Shown here piece by piece: positions 44,904 to 53,664 of a stretch of DNA of 64,000 nucleotides; position 1 is the stretch's first letter, and each line of letters opens with the position of its first letter. Position numbers and translations under genes: made by a program. The stretch lies in contig NCEA01000006.1 of assembly GCA_002280515.1 (NCBI GenBank), forward strand, positions 1 to 64,000, given 5' to 3'. This DNA is from Rhodobacterales bacterium 32-67-9 (lineage in GTDB: Bacteria; Pseudomonadota; Alphaproteobacteria; Rhodobacterales; Rhodobacteraceae). The notes under the pieces were generated by a model. That model did no database searches. It had not been told where the DNA came from and saw only the letters and a list, made by a program, of their open reading frames with translations.

Positions 44904-45463
44904 GGATCATCGGTGGCGCACGGCGCGGACTGAAACTCGCCGAGGTCGGCGCGGGCGACAGCGCGGCGCATCTGCGCCCCACCTCCGACCGGGTGCGCGA
45001 GGCGATCTTCAACCTCCTGATGAACGGCCCCCACGGCAACCCGGTCGAGGGCGCGCGCGTCCTCGACCTTTTCGCCGGGACCGGCGCCCTCGGGCTCGAG
45101 GCGCTCAGCCGCGGCGCGGCGCGCGTGGCTTTCGTCGACGACGGAACCGCGGCGCGTGCGCTTCTTAGGCAGAATATCGAGAAGATGCAGGCGATGGGCG
45201 CGACCGATGTCTGGCGCCGCGACGCGACCCGGATGGGTCCAAACCGGGGGCCGGGATACAGCCTCGTCTTTCTCGACCCACCTTATGGCAAGGGTCTCGG
45301 CGAAGCCGCCCTCGCCGCGCTTGCCGAAGGGGGTTGGCTCAGCCCGGGCGCGCTCGTCATATGGGAGGAGAATGTCGATCCGGTCGCGCCCGAGGGATTT
45401 GTCCGGCTCGACCAGCGCCGTTACGGCGACACGCTCGTCACGATCCTGAAAGCCCCGGCATGA
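44900..45463 (+). CDS. rsmD: 16S rRNA (guanine966-N2)-methyltransferase RsmD
   Basis: 187 residues. The opening MRIIGGARRGLKL and PTSDRVREAIFN are family signatures; the S-adenosylmethionine site is VLDLFAGTGALGLEALSRG at 54-72, and the catalytic motif DPPYG is at 126-130. It modifies G966 of 16S rRNA. It overlaps both neighbours by 4 bp, so three genes (FAD oxidoreductase, rsmD, HAD phosphatase) form one coupled unit. Confidence 0.96.
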   Translation: MRIIGGARRGLKLAEVGAGDSAAHLRPTSDRVREAIFNLLMNGPHGNPVEGARVLDLFAGTGALGLEALSRGAARVAFVDDGTAARALLRQNIEKMQAMGATDVWRRDATRMGPNRGPGYSLVFLDPPYGKGLGEAALAALAEGGWLSPGALVIWEENVDPVAPEGFVRLDQRRYGDTLVTILKAPA

Positions 45464-46107
45464 AACCCGCCGCCGTCCTCTTCGACTGCGACGGGGTGCT
45501 CGTCGACAGCGAACCGATCAGCGACCGCGTCATCGCGGCCAACCTCGCGCGCCACGGCCTCGCCCTGCCGGCCCATGAGATCGGGGCGATGTTCCTCGGC
45601 GGCACCATCGCCGGCCTCGGCGACGAGGCGCGGCGCCTCGGTGCGACCCTGCCCCCGGCCTGGGTCGACGAGGTCTATGCCGAGATCTTCGCCGCCCTCG
45701 CCGAAGGCACCGCGCTCATTCCCGGCATTCCCGCCCTCCTTGACCGGCTCGACGCCGCCCGCATTCCCTATGCCGTCGGCTCCAACGGGCCACATGCGAA
45801 GATGGCGATCACCCTCGGGCAGCACCCCGAAATCCACGCCCGCCTCACCGGCCGCATCTTCTCGCGCCACGACGTCAGCCGACCGAAACCGGCGCCGGAC
45901 CTCTACCTCCACGCGGCATGCGCCCTTGGCGCCGCGCCCGAAACCTGCGTCGTGGTGGAGGACAGCCCGACCGGCGCCCGCGCCGCACGGGCCGCCGGCA
46001 TGACCTGCTTCGGCTACACGCCGAGCGGCGACGGCGCCCGCCTCGTGGCGGTTGGCGCCCGGCCCTTCCGCCACATGGACGACCTTGTCGCCCTCCTCGG
46101 CCTCTGA
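45460..46107 (+). CDS. HAD-superfamily hydrolase (beta-phosphoglucomutase/phosphatase-like)
   Basis: 215 residues, ATGA-coupled to rsmD. HAD motifs: nucleophile Asp9 and acid Asp11 in FDCDGVLVDSEP, Ser/Asn of motif II in VGSNGPHAKM, the lysine of motif III in SRPKPAPDLY, and motif IV VVEDSPTGARAA. The helical cap is of the subclass I type. Such enzymes dephosphorylate sugar or glycolate-like phosphates; specificity is unknown. Confidence 0.88.
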   Translation: MKPAAVLFDCDGVLVDSEPISDRVIAANLARHGLALPAHEIGAMFLGGTIAGLGDEARRLGATLPPAWVDEVYAEIFAALAEGTALIPGIPALLDRLDAARIPYAVGSNGPHAKMAITLGQHPEIHARLTGRIFSRHDVSRPKPAPDLYLHAACALGAAPETCVVVEDSPTGARAARAAGMTCFGYTPSGDGARLVAVGARPFRHMDDLVALLGL

Positions 46108-46136
46108 ACTCTTCTGTTCGAAAATACCTTGGGGGT

Positions 46137-46155
46137 CCGGGGGCAAAGCCCCCGG
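46137..46155. terminator. Hairpin between convergent genes (first)
   Basis: CCGGGGGC and GCCCCCGG form a perfect 8-bp stem around AAA, 30 bp after the HAD gene. The upstream AAAATACCTTGGGGG resembles the recurring gap element seen elsewhere in the window. Confidence 0.6.
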
Positions 46156-46157
46156 CG

Positions 46158-46183
46158 GATCGGATCGCGCCAGCGATCCGATC
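46158..46183. terminator. Hairpin between convergent genes (second)
   Basis: GATCGGATCGC and GCGATCCGATC form a perfect 11-bp stem with the loop GCCA, overlapping the map stop codon at 46182-46184. With the preceding hairpin it probably terminates both converging transcripts. Confidence 0.6.
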
Positions 46184-47009
46184 ACTGCGTCGGAAAGAAC
46201 CGCCCCGCAGGCGACAGGGTGAAGATCTCGCAGCCGTCCGCCGTGACGCCGACCGAATGCTCGAACTGCGCCGAGAGCGACTTGTCGCGCGTCACTGCCG
46301 TCCAGTCGTCGGCCAGAACCTTGGTCTCCGGACGGCCGAGGTTGACCATCGGCTCGATGGTGAAGAACATGCCCTCTTCCAGCCGCGGTCCGGTGCCGGC
46401 ACGGCCGTAATGGAGCACGTTCGGCGGGGCGTGGAACACACGGCCAAGCCCGTGGCCACAGAAATCGCGCACCACGCTCATCCGCTGCGCCTCGACGAAA
46501 CTCTGGATCGCGTAGCCGATATCGCCGAAGGTATTGCCGGGGCGCACCGCCTCGATCCCCTTCATCAGCGCGTCATGCGTGACCTCGATCAGCCGCTCGG
46601 CCTTGCGGCTGAGCGATCCCGCGACATACATCCGGCTTGTGTCGCCGTACCAGCCGTCGACGATCACCGTCACGTCGATGTTCAGGATATCGCCGTCCTT
46701 CAGGAGCTTCGGCCCCGGAATCCCGTGGCAGACGACATGATTGACCGAGATGCAGGAGGCATGGCGATAACCGCGATAGCCGATCGTCGCCGACTTCGCC
46801 CCGGCCGCCTCGACGCGATCCTCGATGAACCGGTCCAGCGCTTCGGTCGTCACGCCCGGCTCGACCAGCGCCGCCACGTCATCGAGAATCTCCGCCGCGA
46901 GCCTCCCGGCCGCCTGCATCCCGGCAAAATCGCCGGACTCGTAAATCCTGATCCCGTCCTTCGTCAGACGGCCGCGCGGGTCATCCACCGGCTGCTCCTT
47001 CCGCTTCAT
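46182..47009 (-). CDS. map: Type I methionine aminopeptidase
   Basis: 275 residues. The pita-bread fold has all five metal ligands: the Asp pair in ILNIDVTVIVDGWYGDTSRMY, His in FCGHGLGRVFH, Glu in MFFTIEPMV and Glu in SAQFEHSVGV. The substrate histidine is in RHASCISVNHVVCHGIP. It removes initiator Met from nascent proteins. It stands alone on this strand, divergent from the CinA-like gene. Confidence 0.97.
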   Translation of the reverse strand: MKRKEQPVDDPRGRLTKDGIRIYESGDFAGMQAAGRLAAEILDDVAALVEPGVTTEALDRFIEDRVEAAGAKSATIGYRGYRHASCISVNHVVCHGIPGPKLLKDGDILNIDVTVIVDGWYGDTSRMYVAGSLSRKAERLIEVTHDALMKGIEAVRPGNTFGDIGYAIQSFVEAQRMSVVRDFCGHGLGRVFHAPPNVLHYGRAGTGPRLEEGMFFTIEPMVNLGRPETKVLADDWTAVTRDKSLSAQFEHSVGVTADGCEIFTLSPAGRFFPTQ

Positions 47010-47112
47010 GATCCGATTAGATAGTCAAGGAATTCCATTTTGGCCAGAGCCGGGGGCTTCCGCCGCGTCCGGCGCCGCCCTATACCCTTCCCAGCCGCCA
47101 AGGATCCGAGCC

Positions 47113-47844
47113 ATGCCGAACCCCAAAGCCGCCATCCTGATCATCGGGGACGAGATCCTCTCGGGCCGCACCCGTGATGCCAATATGCACTACCTCGCGG
47201 GCGAACTGACCCGGGTCGGCATCGACCTGAAGGAGGTGCGCGTGGTGGCGGACGAGGCGCCAGCCATCATTGCCGCCGTGAACGCGCTGCGCGCCGTCTA
47301 TGCCCATGTCTTCACGTCGGGCGGCATCGGGCCGACGCATGACGACATCACCGCCGACGCTGTTGCGACCGCTTTCGGGTTGGAGCTTCATGTCCGCGAC
47401 GATGCCCGCGCCATCCTCGCCGCGCATTACGACCGCTCCGGGCTCGCGTTCAACGCCGCCCGCCAGCGCATGGCGCGCATCCCCGAGGGCGCCACACTGA
47501 TCGAGAACCCGATTTCCGCAGCGCCCGGCTTCAGTCTCGAAAACGTCCATGTCATGGCCGGCGTCCCGAACATCTTCCAGGCAATGGTCGCCTCGCTCCT
47601 GCCACGCCTCGGCGGCGGCGAGCCCTTGCTGAGCCAGACGCTCCGCATTGAGCGCGGAGAGGGCGAGATCGCCGAACCGCTGGCGGGGCTCGCCGCCGAA
47701 TACGCGGACCTCAGTTTCGGTTCCTACCCGTTCATCCAGAATGGCGCCTACGGGTCGAACATCGTCATCCGCGGCACCGATCCCACCCGCCTCGACGCCG
47801 CGATCTCGCGGCTCGCGTCCCTTTTCCCGGCCGGGCGCACGTGA
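47113..47844 (+). CDS. CinA N-terminal-type molybdopterin-binding-fold protein
   Basis: 243 residues from the ATG at 47113. It is a MoCF/MogA-fold protein: AILIIGDEILSGRTRDAN at 6-23, VFTSGGIGPTHDDIT (the glycine-rich pterin loop) and ENVHVMAGVPNIFQAM. It lacks the C-terminal deamidase domain of full-length CinA and so is the stand-alone form often annotated as competence/damage-inducible protein A. Such domains may act on ADP-ribose or related compounds. A GTGA overlap couples it to the GNAT gene. Confidence 0.88.
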   Translation: MPNPKAAILIIGDEILSGRTRDANMHYLAGELTRVGIDLKEVRVVADEAPAIIAAVNALRAVYAHVFTSGGIGPTHDDITADAVATAFGLELHVRDDARAILAAHYDRSGLAFNAARQRMARIPEGATLIENPISAAPGFSLENVHVMAGVPNIFQAMVASLLPRLGGGEPLLSQTLRIERGEGEIAEPLAGLAAEYADLSFGSYPFIQNGAYGSNIVIRGTDPTRLDAAISRLASLFPAGRT

Positions 47845-48545
47845 CCGACCTTTTCGACGTATCCGAGGCCACATGGCCCGCCGCCGCCCGCCACAAGGTC
47901 GGGGCCTTCACCGTCCGTGAGGGGCGCGGCGGCGGCCAGCGGGTCTCTGCCGCCACGGCGGACGGGAGCTGGAGCGCGGCCGACATCGACCTCGCGATCG
48001 CGAAACAGGCAGCCCTCGGCCAGCGCCCTCTCTTCATGGTCCGCGACGGCGAAGAGGCGCTCGACGCCGCCCTCGCCGCGCGCGGCTACCGGATCAAGGA
48101 CCCGGTCAACGTCTACGCGGCCCCGATCCCGGATCTCGTGGCGGAACCCGCCCCCGCGATGGCCGGCTTCACGATCTGGCCCCCCCTCGCGATCATGCGC
48201 GACCTCTGGACGGAGGGCGGGATCGGCCCGGAACGGCGCGCGGTGATGGAGCGGGTCGCGGGGCCGAAGACCGGGATCCTCGGTCGGGCGAATGATCGCG
48301 CTTCGGGCGCCGCCTTCGTGGCCTGTCATGGCGACACCGCGATGCTGCACGCGCTTCACATCATCCCGGATCAACGTCGGCAAGGATCCGCCGTCAAGAT
48401 GATGCGGAAGGCCGCCCATTGGGCGCAAGATCAGGGAATGACGCGGTTTTCGGTCTTGGTAACTGCGGCGAATCAACCCGCCAATGCGCTCTATGCTTCC
48501 CTCGGGATGCGGATTGTGGGACACTACCATTACCGCTCAGAATAA
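47841..48545 (+). CDS. GNAT-family N-acetyltransferase, GTG start
   Basis: 234 residues. The GNAT core is in the second half: MLHALHIIPDQRRQGSAVKMMRKAAHWA is the acetyl-CoA loop (Q/RxxGxA type) and NALYASLGMRIVGHYHYR is the final strand-helix. The N-terminal 110 residues seem to be a degenerate second GNAT repeat (FTVREGRGGGQRVSAAT). The substrate is unknown. Coupled to the CinA-like gene upstream. Confidence 0.82.
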   Translation: MTDLFDVSEATWPAAARHKVGAFTVREGRGGGQRVSAATADGSWSAADIDLAIAKQAALGQRPLFMVRDGEEALDAALAARGYRIKDPVNVYAAPIPDLVAEPAPAMAGFTIWPPLAIMRDLWTEGGIGPERRAVMERVAGPKTGILGRANDRASGAAFVACHGDTAMLHALHIIPDQRRQGSAVKMMRKAAHWAQDQGMTRFSVLVTAANQPANALYASLGMRIVGHYHYRSE

Positions 48546-48568
48546 GCCCCGAGAGGCAAGGGGAGCAG

Positions 48569-49144
48569 TTGAAAGACGACGGCCAAAGCCCCACGGCGCT
48601 TGATCTTCAGATGGTCAAGCCGCTTCCGGACGCCACCCGGAAGTATTTCGATATTTGCACCGAAAAACTTGGCCTCGTCCCGAATGTCCTCAAGGCCTAT
48701 GCGTTCGATATCGACAAGCTGAACGCCTTCACCGGAATCTACAACGATCTGATGCTGGCCGAGAGCGGGCTGAGCAAGCTTGAACGCGAGATGATCGCGG
48801 TCTGCGTCTCCTCGCTCAACCGCTGCTGGTACTGCCAGGTCGCGCATGGCGCCGCGGTGCGCGAACTTTCCGGCGACCCGGTTCTTGGCGAGGTGCTGGT
48901 GATGAACTGGCGGGTGGCGCCCCTGTCGCCGAAACAGCGCGCGATGCTGGACTTCGCCGAGAAGCTGACGCTCTCGTCCTCCAAGGTCGAGGAAGCCGAC
49001 CGGCAGGCACTTCGCGATGCCGGGTTCTCGGACCGCGACATTTGGGACATCGCCTCGGTCACCGGCTTTTTCAACATGACCAACCGCATTGCCTCGGCAT
49101 CCGGTATGGAACCGAACGCCGAGTATCACGGGGCGCACCGATGA
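48569..49144 (+). CDS. Alkylhydroperoxidase AhpD-like peroxidase-related protein, TTG start
   Basis: 191 residues from a TTG at 48569 preceded by AAGGGGAG; a first internal ATG (48611) would remove residues TALDLQMVKPLP that belong to the family. The redox motif CWYC is C86 and C89, with His93 (CQVAHG), the AhpD proton-relay arrangement. Such carboxymuconolactone-decarboxylase-fold enzymes reduce peroxides. Its stop overlaps the OmpA-like gene start (ATGA). Confidence 0.85.
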   Translation: MKDDGQSPTALDLQMVKPLPDATRKYFDICTEKLGLVPNVLKAYAFDIDKLNAFTGIYNDLMLAESGLSKLEREMIAVCVSSLNRCWYCQVAHGAAVRELSGDPVLGEVLVMNWRVAPLSPKQRAMLDFAEKLTLSSSKVEEADRQALRDAGFSDRDIWDIASVTGFFNMTNRIASASGMEPNAEYHGAHR

Positions 49145-50070
49145 AACGGCTGGTCCTCGCCCTCCTCCTCGCCGCTCCCGCCGCAGAGGCCGCCCCGACG
49201 CTGTCGCTGCCGCCCTCGGCCGCGCGGACCGCCGAGGATCGCAGCGAGATGGGCAGCTACCCGCTGCCGATCGGCCCCTGGGCCAACGGCCGGATCGAAA
49301 CGCTGACCGCCGAAGGCGAAGTCACCCAGACCGCCTGGCGCGTCCGCGACGACAGCGTCACCACGCTTGGCCTGCTCGCCACCTTGCGCGACCAGCTCGG
49401 GCGCGAAGGGTTCGAGGTGCTGTTCGAATGTGACACCGACGAATGCGGCGGTTTCGACTTCCGCTTCGCCACGCCCTATCTGCCGGAACCCGACATGCAT
49501 GTGGATCTTGGCGATTTCCGGTTCCTGTCGGCCCGGCGCATGGACGGACCGGTGCCCGATTATGTCAGCCTTCTCGTCAGCCGATCGGCCGACAGCGGCT
49601 ATGTCCAGATGACCCGCGTCGGCGCGGCGCTCTCCACCTCCCTGCCGATCGCGGCCGCCAGCTTCAGCCCGCGCGAGGCGGCACCCACGCGTGACGCGCT
49701 CGGCGATCAGCTTGTGGCGACCGGCAAGGTCGTGCTTGGCGATCTGAGCTTTGCGACGGGCGCAACCGAGCTTGGCGCCGGCCCCTTTGCCTCGCTCGCG
49801 GCACTCGCGGATTTCCTCAAGGCGAACCCGGACAAGACCATTGCGCTGGTCGGCCATACCGATGCCGAAGGGTCGCTTTCGGCCAATGTCGCGCTGTCGC
49901 GGCAGCGGGCGAAATCGGTCATGAACCGGCTCGTCTCCACCTACGGGATCGCCCCGGCCCAGCTGTCCGCCGACGGCATCGGCTTTCTCAGCCCGCTTGC
50001 CTCGAACCTAACGCCAGAGGGGCGGACCCAAAACAGACGGGTCGAGGCGATGATCACCTCGACCCGGTAG
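49141..50070 (+). CDS. OmpA-family periplasmic/outer-membrane protein
   Basis: 309 residues with a cleavable signal peptide (MKRLVLALLLAAPAAEAA). Residues about 195-309 form an OmpA-like peptidoglycan-binding domain: LSFATGATELG, TIALVGHTDAEGSLSANVALSRQRA and LTPEGRTQNRRVEAMI, with the diaminopimelate-binding Asp and Arg present. The middle part (about 40-190) is a family-specific region with a Cys pair (CDTDECGG) that could form a disulfide. Coupled to the AhpD-like gene upstream. Confidence 0.88.
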   Translation: MKRLVLALLLAAPAAEAAPTLSLPPSAARTAEDRSEMGSYPLPIGPWANGRIETLTAEGEVTQTAWRVRDDSVTTLGLLATLRDQLGREGFEVLFECDTDECGGFDFRFATPYLPEPDMHVDLGDFRFLSARRMDGPVPDYVSLLVSRSADSGYVQMTRVGAALSTSLPIAAASFSPREAAPTRDALGDQLVATGKVVLGDLSFATGATELGAGPFASLAALADFLKANPDKTIALVGHTDAEGSLSANVALSRQRAKSVMNRLVSTYGIAPAQLSADGIGFLSPLASNLTPEGRTQNRRVEAMITSTR

Positions 50071-50108
50071 CCACGCAAGCGGCCCTACTCGTCACACCCG
50101 AATTCGGA

Positions 50109-51014
50109 TCACCAGTGATCCGGCCCCTTTTCCGCGAAGGACTGGGCCAGAAAGTCGATGAAGGCGCGGACCTTGGGCTGCGTGAAGCGGCCCGGCGGAT
50201 AGACCGCATAGATACCAAGCGTCTCGACCGGGAGGTCTGGGATCGCTTCCTCGACCAGCCCCTGCTTCATCGCGTCAGCGTAGAGGAACGACGGCAGGTA
50301 GGCGATGCCGAGGCCGGAGATCGCGGCGTTCAGCAGCGACTGTCCGTCGTTCACCGTCAACCAGCCGGCGGTGCGTACCTGGCGCTTCTCGCCCGAGGGC
50401 GCGGTGATCTTCCAGACATTGCCGGCGGCCTGATTGGAATAATGCAGAAGCTTGTGCTCGTTCAGGTCATCGATCTTCATCGGCCGGCCGTATTTCTGGA
50501 AATAGGCGGGCGAGCCGACCATGCGCTTGGCGGTATCGGTAAGCTTGCGGGCGCGGAGCGTCGAATCCTCAAGCTCCCCCACCCGGATCGCCATGTCGAA
50601 CCCTTCCGAGATCAGTTCGACGTAGCGGTTGTTCAGCACCATGTTCACGGTGATGTCGGGATATTCCAGAAGGAAGTCTCCGAGGATCGGGGAAAGCAGG
50701 TTCACCCCGAAATCCGTCGCCACCGAAATGCGCAGGAGCCCGGAGGGCGCCGATTGCATCGAGGTCACCAGCGCATCGGCCTCTCCGGCGTCATTGAGCA
50801 CGCGGCGGGCGCGGTCGTAATAGGCCAGTCCGATTTCAGTTGGCGATACCCGGCGAGTCGTCCGATTGAGGAGCCGCGCCCCCAGACGCGCCTCCAGCGA
50901 TGATACGTGTTTGGAGACAGCGGATTTCGAAATCCCCATCTTCTTGGCCGCGTCTGTAAACCCCCCCTGGTCTACGACGGTGGCGAAGGCCTCCATCTCT
51001 GTCAGTCTATCCAT
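50109..51014 (-). CDS. LysR-family transcriptional regulator
   Basis: 301 residues. The N-terminal helix-turn-helix reads MEAFATVVDQGGFTDAAKKMGISKSAVSKHVSSLE, and the effector domain is of the CrgA/PbpR-like cluster (SGLLRISVATDFGVNLLSP, YPPGRFTQPKVRAFIDFL). It is downstream of fadH on the same strand with 149 bp between. The target is unknown. Confidence 0.9.
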   Translation of the reverse strand: MDRLTEMEAFATVVDQGGFTDAAKKMGISKSAVSKHVSSLEARLGARLLNRTTRRVSPTEIGLAYYDRARRVLNDAGEADALVTSMQSAPSGLLRISVATDFGVNLLSPILGDFLLEYPDITVNMVLNNRYVELISEGFDMAIRVGELEDSTLRARKLTDTAKRMVGSPAYFQKYGRPMKIDDLNEHKLLHYSNQAAGNVWKITAPSGEKRQVRTAGWLTVNDGQSLLNAAISGLGIAYLPSFLYADAMKQGLVEEAIPDLPVETLGIYAVYPPGRFTQPKVRAFIDFLAQSFAEKGPDHW

Positions 51015-51163
51015 TGTGCACCCGTCAAAAACATTGCCCGCCGTGGTCTGGTATCGCGGTCAATTCGGGCAATATTGCGGAGCTTGACGGACAACACTGG
51101 GGTATTGTCGAGAACCAAAGTGGCAAGAATCCGCCGATCGGAGCCAAAGACTTAACAACCCTG

Positions 51164-53182
51164 TCAAATCGAGGCGGCGAGTCTTGTTCCCTGATCTATC
51201 GCACGCTTCGCATCAAGCTCGGCGGCCAGGTCGGCGCCACCGATCACATGGGTGAAAATCCCTTTTGCAAGGAGGGCATCGGCGAGTTTCCGCTCACTCT
51301 CCTGCCCGGCGCAAAGCACCACCGTATCGACGGGGATCAGGCGCGGGTCGGAACGGTCGGGGCCGGTCGAGACATGCAGGCCCGTGTCGTCGATCCGTTC
51401 GTAGTTCACACCACCCAGCATCTTCACGCCCTTGGCCTGCAACGTCGCTCGGTGAATCCATCCGGTCGTCTTGCCGAGCTTCCGGCCCGGCTTTTCCGGC
51501 TTGCGCTGCAAGAGGACCACCTCCCGCGCTGGCGGTTCGGCGCGCGGCGCGGCAAGGCCGCCGCGCGCGGTCCCCGGGTCTGCCACCCCCCATTCGGCCA
51601 ACCATTCGTCCAGATGCAGCGTCGGGCTGTCACCGGCTTGTGTCAGGTATTCGGCCACGTCGAACCCGATCCCGCCCGCACCCACGACGGCGACGCGGGG
51701 CCCGGTCACGGCACCCTTCAGGACATCGATGTAGGACAGGACGTTGGCGCCGCGCTGTCCCGGAATGCCCGGATCGCGGGGGCGCACGCCGGTCGCGACG
51801 ATCACCTCGTCAAACTCCGCCAGCGCCTCTGCCGTCGCCTCGGTGCCAAGTTTCACCGCGATCCCGCTCTTGGCGACCATCGTCGTGAACCAATCGACAA
51901 GGCCGTGGAACTCCTCCTTGCCCGGCACCTGCCGCGCGAGGTTGAGCTGACCGCCGAGCGCATCGGCCTTGTCGAACAGCGTCACCTCGTGCCCGCGCGT
52001 GTCGAGCGCCAGTGCCGCCGAAAGTCCCGCCGGGCCGGCGCCGACGACCGCCAGCCGCTTCGGCTTTGCCACCGGGTCGAGCTTGAGTTCCGTCTCGTGA
52101 CAGGCACGAGGATTGACGAGGCAGGAGGAGATCTTGCCGGCGAAGGTGTGATCGAGGCAGGCCTGGTTGCAGGCGATGCAGGGCGCGATCTCCGCCGCCC
52201 GCCCCGCCGCCGCCTTCGCCACGAACTCCGGATCGGCGAGAAAGGGCCGCGCCATCGACACCATGTCGGCGCAACCTTCAGCCAGCACCGCCTCGGCCAC
52301 CTCGGGCGTGTTGATCCGGTTCGAGGTGATGATCGGGATCCGCACCTCGCCCATCAGCTTCTTCGTGACCCAGGCGAAGGCGCGGCGCGGAACCGAGGTG
52401 GCGATGGTCGGAATCCGTGCCTCGTGCCAGCCGATCCCGGTGTTCAGGATCGACGCCCCCGCACCTTCAATGGCGCGGGCCAGTGTCACCACCTCGTCCC
52501 AACTCTGCCCCTCCGGCACGAGGTCGATCAGCGAGATACGGTAGATGAGGATGAAATCCTCCCCCACCGCTTGGCGGACGCGCCGCACGACCTCGACGGG
52601 CAGGCGCATGCGGTTTTCCGCCGTGCCGCCCCAACGATCAGTCCGCTTGTTGGTATGGGCGACAAGGAACTCGTTGAGGAAGTAACCTTCAGATCCCATC
52701 ACCTCGACGCCGTCATACCCAGCTTCGCGCGCCCGCGCGGCGGCGGTTGCGATATCGGCGATCTGCTTCTCGATCCCGGCCTCGTCCAGTTCCTTCGGCG
52801 GGAAGGGAGAGATCGGCGACTTGATGGCCGAGGGCGCGACGCAATCCGGCCCGTAGGCATAGCGCCCGGCATGGAGGATCTGCATCGCGATCCGCCCGCC
52901 CGCCTCGTGCACGCGGCCGGAGACGACGCGGTGATTGGCAATATCCTCAGGGCTGAAAAGGCCGCTGGCCCCCGGAAAGACCCCGCCTTCGCGGTTGGGC
53001 GCCATGCCGCCCGTGACCATCAGGCCGACCCCGCCCCGCGCCCGCGTCGCATAGAACTCCGCCACCCGGTTCCAGTCCTTGGTTTCCTCCAAATTGGTGT
53101 GCATTGATCCCATGAGAACGCGGTTCGGCAGCGTCACATGGCCGAGGTTCAAGGGGGCGAGGAGGTGCGGATAGAGCGACAT
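51164..53182 (-). CDS. fadH: NADPH-dependent 2,4-dienoyl-CoA reductase
   Basis: 672 residues, the standard length. Residues 1-330 are an old-yellow-enzyme FMN barrel (PNRVLMGSMHTNLEE, GGMAPNREGGVFPG, AIKSPISPFPPKELDE, WGGTAENRMRLPVEVV). A cluster CIACNQAC...C near residues 334-356 binds [4Fe-4S]. The C-terminal half is a FAD/NADPH module with VVGAGPAGLSAALAL and VAVVGAGGIGFDVAEYL. It reduces 2,4-dienoyl-CoA in breakdown of polyunsaturated fatty acids. No other beta-oxidation gene is in the window. Confidence 0.93.
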   Translation of the reverse strand: MSLYPHLLAPLNLGHVTLPNRVLMGSMHTNLEETKDWNRVAEFYATRARGGVGLMVTGGMAPNREGGVFPGASGLFSPEDIANHRVVSGRVHEAGGRIAMQILHAGRYAYGPDCVAPSAIKSPISPFPPKELDEAGIEKQIADIATAAARAREAGYDGVEVMGSEGYFLNEFLVAHTNKRTDRWGGTAENRMRLPVEVVRRVRQAVGEDFILIYRISLIDLVPEGQSWDEVVTLARAIEGAGASILNTGIGWHEARIPTIATSVPRRAFAWVTKKLMGEVRIPIITSNRINTPEVAEAVLAEGCADMVSMARPFLADPEFVAKAAAGRAAEIAPCIACNQACLDHTFAGKISSCLVNPRACHETELKLDPVAKPKRLAVVGAGPAGLSAALALDTRGHEVTLFDKADALGGQLNLARQVPGKEEFHGLVDWFTTMVAKSGIAVKLGTEATAEALAEFDEVIVATGVRPRDPGIPGQRGANVLSYIDVLKGAVTGPRVAVVGAGGIGFDVAEYLTQAGDSPTLHLDEWLAEWGVADPGTARGGLAAPRAEPPAREVVLLQRKPEKPGRKLGKTTGWIHRATLQAKGVKMLGGVNYERIDDTGLHVSTGPDRSDPRLIPVDTVVLCAGQESERKLADALLAKGIFTHVIGGADLAAELDAKRAIDQGTRLAASI

Positions 53183-53270
53183 GGCGGGACTCCTGACTTT
53201 TCCGGACGATGCCGCAGATCGCAGGCCCGGTCACACCAAACGCTGCGTCATATCGTGACGCCCGGCAGGA

Positions 53271-53654
53271 TTATTCGGGCTTTTCCACCGCGGTTTCGAC
53301 GCAGTGGCGGCGGAACGCCTTCTTCAGCATGTCGAGCTCGGCGCGCAACAGGTCGACCTCGGCGCGGATATCATCCTCGAGCGGAACGCCGGTGACGATC
53401 GTGAACTGGTCCAGCCGGTTGCCGGTGGCGCCATCGCGCACGAGAAAGGTCTGCACCCCGTCCGACAGAAGCTCGGCCGGAATCGGCACCGAGACGGACC
53501 AGTGCGACGGGGCGGCGGAATGGACGGTCACGCCCTCCAGTTGCCGTTCGAGATGCCAGACCTCGACCGAAGGCGCCGCCGTGCCTGGCGCGACAAGCTC
53601 CGCCTCCCAGCGTCCGGCCCTGATCCGCGCCCCTGTCACATGCGGCTCGCTCAT
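53271..53654 (-). CDS. Conserved-looking protein of unknown function with C-terminal coiled coil
   Basis: 127 residues; GAGGGGG lies before the ATG at 53654. The first 85 residues look like beta-rich sequence (RWEAELVAPGTAAPSVEVWHLE, WSVSVPIPAELLSDGVQTFLV), and residues 93-118 form a short heptad helix (DDIRAEVDLLRAELDMLKKAF). There is no signal peptide. It lies 10 bp behind another unknown gene on the same strand, and the two may act together. I do not recognise the family. Confidence 0.7.
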   Translation of the reverse strand: MSEPHVTGARIRAGRWEAELVAPGTAAPSVEVWHLERQLEGVTVHSAAPSHWSVSVPIPAELLSDGVQTFLVRDGATGNRLDQFTIVTGVPLEDDIRAEVDLLRAELDMLKKAFRRHCVETAVEKPE

Positions 53655-53664
53655 TCTCGCCCCC